Source: Pseudomonas viridiflava (lineage in GTDB: Bacteria; Pseudomonadota; Gammaproteobacteria; Pseudomonadales; Pseudomonadaceae). From it: a stretch of DNA of 64,000 bases. Shown in pieces: positions 62,881 through 64,000 of this stretch. The stretch lies in NCBI RefSeq assembly GCF_900590755.1, contig NZ_UUOC01000044.1:1-64000 (forward strand), read 5' to 3'. The notes below the pieces were generated by a model. The model was given only the letters and a program-made list of their open reading frames with translations, searched no databases and had not been told where the DNA came from. Position 1 is the stretch's first letter; each line of letters starts with the position of its first letter. Both the position numbers and the translations under genes were made by a program.

Positions 62881-63465
62881 TCAGAACTTCAGGCTTGGGT
62901 TGCTAGGACGCACTTCGGCACCCGACTGGCCTTTCGGCGAGATCAGTTGAACCTGAAGCTTCTGGGTTGCAGGGAAAGATTTGAAGATCTGCGTCAGGTC
63001 GAGAGTTTTCAGGACAGCCGGGACGTTACAGGTGAATTTGTAAGTGCCGTGGATTTCGCTGTGCTCGTGCTCATCGTGGCCGCCGGCTTCGTGGTCATGA
63101 TCGTCATCGGCGTCTGGCTTGTCGCCGAACAGCGGGCTTTCCAGCTTCTGGGCAACCACGTTGCACTCGGCCGCTTCCGGCACGCTGAACAAGGCGTGAG
63201 GCTTGAGCAGCACTTCCTTGGCGGCGACAAGTTTGGCTTTGTCTTCAGCGCTGGTGGCAGCGTGCTCGAAACCCACGATGTTCATTGCCGGGCTGTCCAG
63301 TTCGAACTCAAGGGTCCGACCTTCGAGTGCCACATCCAGCCGACCCACACCATGCTCATGCGCGCCAAGGCTGCCGTGTTCATGGTCGTGATCATGTTCC
63401 GGAGCTGCATGAGCCATGGCGAGGGGAAGCAGAGCGAAAGGCAAGGCGAGCAGCAGGCGGCGCAT
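62881..63465 (-). CDS. ZrgA-like (DUF2796) histidine-rich periplasmic zinc protein
   Basis: The 194-aa protein has a signal peptide ending near AMAHA (residue 20), then a His/Asp-rich stretch EHDHDHEHGSLGAHEHG and a second, DADDDHDHEAGGHDEHEH. It belongs to the DUF2796/ZrgA family linked to zinc uptake. It heads the cluster with the ABC ATPase, permease and DUF3299 protein, and a Zur-like site lies 35 bp before its ATG. P. aeruginosa PA4063-PA4066 has the same order and responds to zinc. The transport mechanism is not settled. Confidence 0.92.
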   Translation of the reverse strand: MRRLLLALPFALLPLAMAHAAPEHDHDHEHGSLGAHEHGVGRLDVALEGRTLEFELDSPAMNIVGFEHAATSAEDKAKLVAAKEVLLKPHALFSVPEAAECNVVAQKLESPLFGDKPDADDDHDHEAGGHDEHEHSEIHGTYKFTCNVPAVLKTLDLTQIFKSFPATQKLQVQLISPKGQSGAEVRPSNPSLKF

Positions 63466-63499
63466 AAAAACAGACTCCGGACATGGTTGGTAAAAAATC

Positions 63500-63518
63500 G
63501 TTATGTGATCTTATAACA
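63500..63518. promoter_or_regulatory. Zur-like operator of the zinc cluster
   Basis: GTTATGTGATCTTATAAC (63500-63517) is a near-palindrome. Read on the minus strand, 63518-63504 is TGTTATAAGATCACA, matching the TGTTATA-N-TATAACA Zur pattern at all but two positions. It overlaps a TATAAG -10-like element. Zinc-replete repression by Zur is the expected mode. Confidence 0.7.
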
Positions 63519-63580
63519 ATTATTGCGGTGGGCGTGAGTAGGAATTCCGGTTCGTTCAGGTTGAGTTGTGAACACCGACC

Positions 63581-63653
63581 TGTAGGAGCTGCCGAAGGCT
63601 GCGAAAGCAACAATCCTGACACACCACATTCGCAGCCTTCGGCAGCTCCTACA
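63581..63653. repeat. Inverted REP pair (GTAGGAGCTGCCG family)
   Basis: The arm TGTAGGAGCTGCCGAAGGCT (from 63581) has its exact reverse complement at 63629-63653. It lies between the divergent zinc cluster and the last gene, near-identical in arms to 57362-57434. Confidence 0.88.
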
Positions 63654-63715
63654 GGTTCAGCGCGAAAAGGCCAATCTATGCGAGCATGTCCGCCTTGCAA
63701 AAAGAGGAAGCACCC

Positions 63716-64000
63716 ATGTTGCGTATCCGTGGAACCGTCGGCGATTGGCCGGTGGATTTGACGCTGGAGCTGGATGAAGGGGATTGGGCGCAGTTGGGCG
63801 CGCAGCTCAAGGCGGCCAAGCCTGAAGCCGCACCCGCTGTTGCCAGCAAGCCCGCCACTCAGGACGACAAGATCTGGCAGATCGCCCTGGATCTACTGCA
63901 AAAAGCCGGGCAGATCAACGGACCAGAGCTGTTGGATCAACTGGAAGGGCTGACCGGCAGCACAGCGGCGGGCAAGCGCTTGTTGGTGCGCTTGCGCCAC
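63716..64000 (+). CDS. Unknown protein, 5' part (runs off the window)
   Basis: An open frame starts at ATG 63716 with AAGAGGAAG in front. The visible 95 residues begin MLRIRGTVGDWPVDLTLELD and contain an Ala/Pro/Lys linker (about 34-50), then a helical region (IWQIALDLLQKAGQINGPEL). No stop occurs before position 64000. I do not recognise the family. The codon use is like that of its neighbours. Confidence 0.75.
   Translation, partial: MLRIRGTVGDWPVDLTLELDEGDWAQLGAQLKAAKPEAAPAVASKPATQDDKIWQIALDLLQKAGQINGPELLDQLEGLTGSTAAGKRLLVRLRH

Overview
The window is a bacterial chromosome segment that I assign to Pseudomonas, most likely the fluorescens/syringae lineage. The reasons are the protein sequences of the translation genes, the order rplQ-katA-ferritin-uvrA-MFS-ssb, an oprG/zinc cluster in the same order as P. 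aeruginosa PA4063-PA4069, and several families of Pseudomonas-type REP inverted repeats. Species level cannot be decided from the sequence alone.

Layout. Positions 1-158 hold the 3' end of a 5S rRNA gene and its terminator, so an rRNA operon ends here. Then come birA, coaX and a small SPOR-like membrane protein, four tRNAs (Tyr, Gly, Thr, Trp), secE-nusG, rplKAJL, rpoBC, the str operon (rpsL, rpsG, fusA, tuf) and the S10, spc and alpha ribosomal clusters as far as rplQ (33.4 kb). The second tuf gene that many gammaproteobacteria carry between tRNA-Thr and tRNA-Trp is absent. Candidate sigma-70 promoters with 17-bp spacers, next to hairpins, divide the ribosomal array before rpsL, rpsJ, rpsH and rpsM.

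From 33.6 to 40.8 kb lie katA, a ferritin that lacks the usual haem-ligand methionine, uvrA (opposite strand), a YajR-like transporter and ssb. From 41 to 47.5 kb is an accessory region: a TetR-DUF1348 pair with a palindromic operator, then a putative catabolic island of FAH-family hydrolase, short-chain dehydrogenase and 2-hydroxyacid dehydrogenase, served by an anion:cation symporter-type MFS transporter and a divergent AraC regulator. Its substrate is unknown and it is the best candidate for an undescribed pathway.

From 47.5 to 57.4 kb are two tandem REP arrays (periods 108 and 105 bp), a YdeP-type molybdopterin oxidoreductase, a large MscS-type channel and a long Lhr helicase. From 57.5 kb to the end are two overlapping sugar-nucleotide epimerase/reductase genes, oprG behind a well-spaced FNR/Anr-type site, and a four-gene zinc-responsive cluster (ZrgA-like protein, ABC ATPase, FtsX-like permease, DUF3299 protein) behind a Zur-like operator. 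The last gene, of unknown function, runs off the window.
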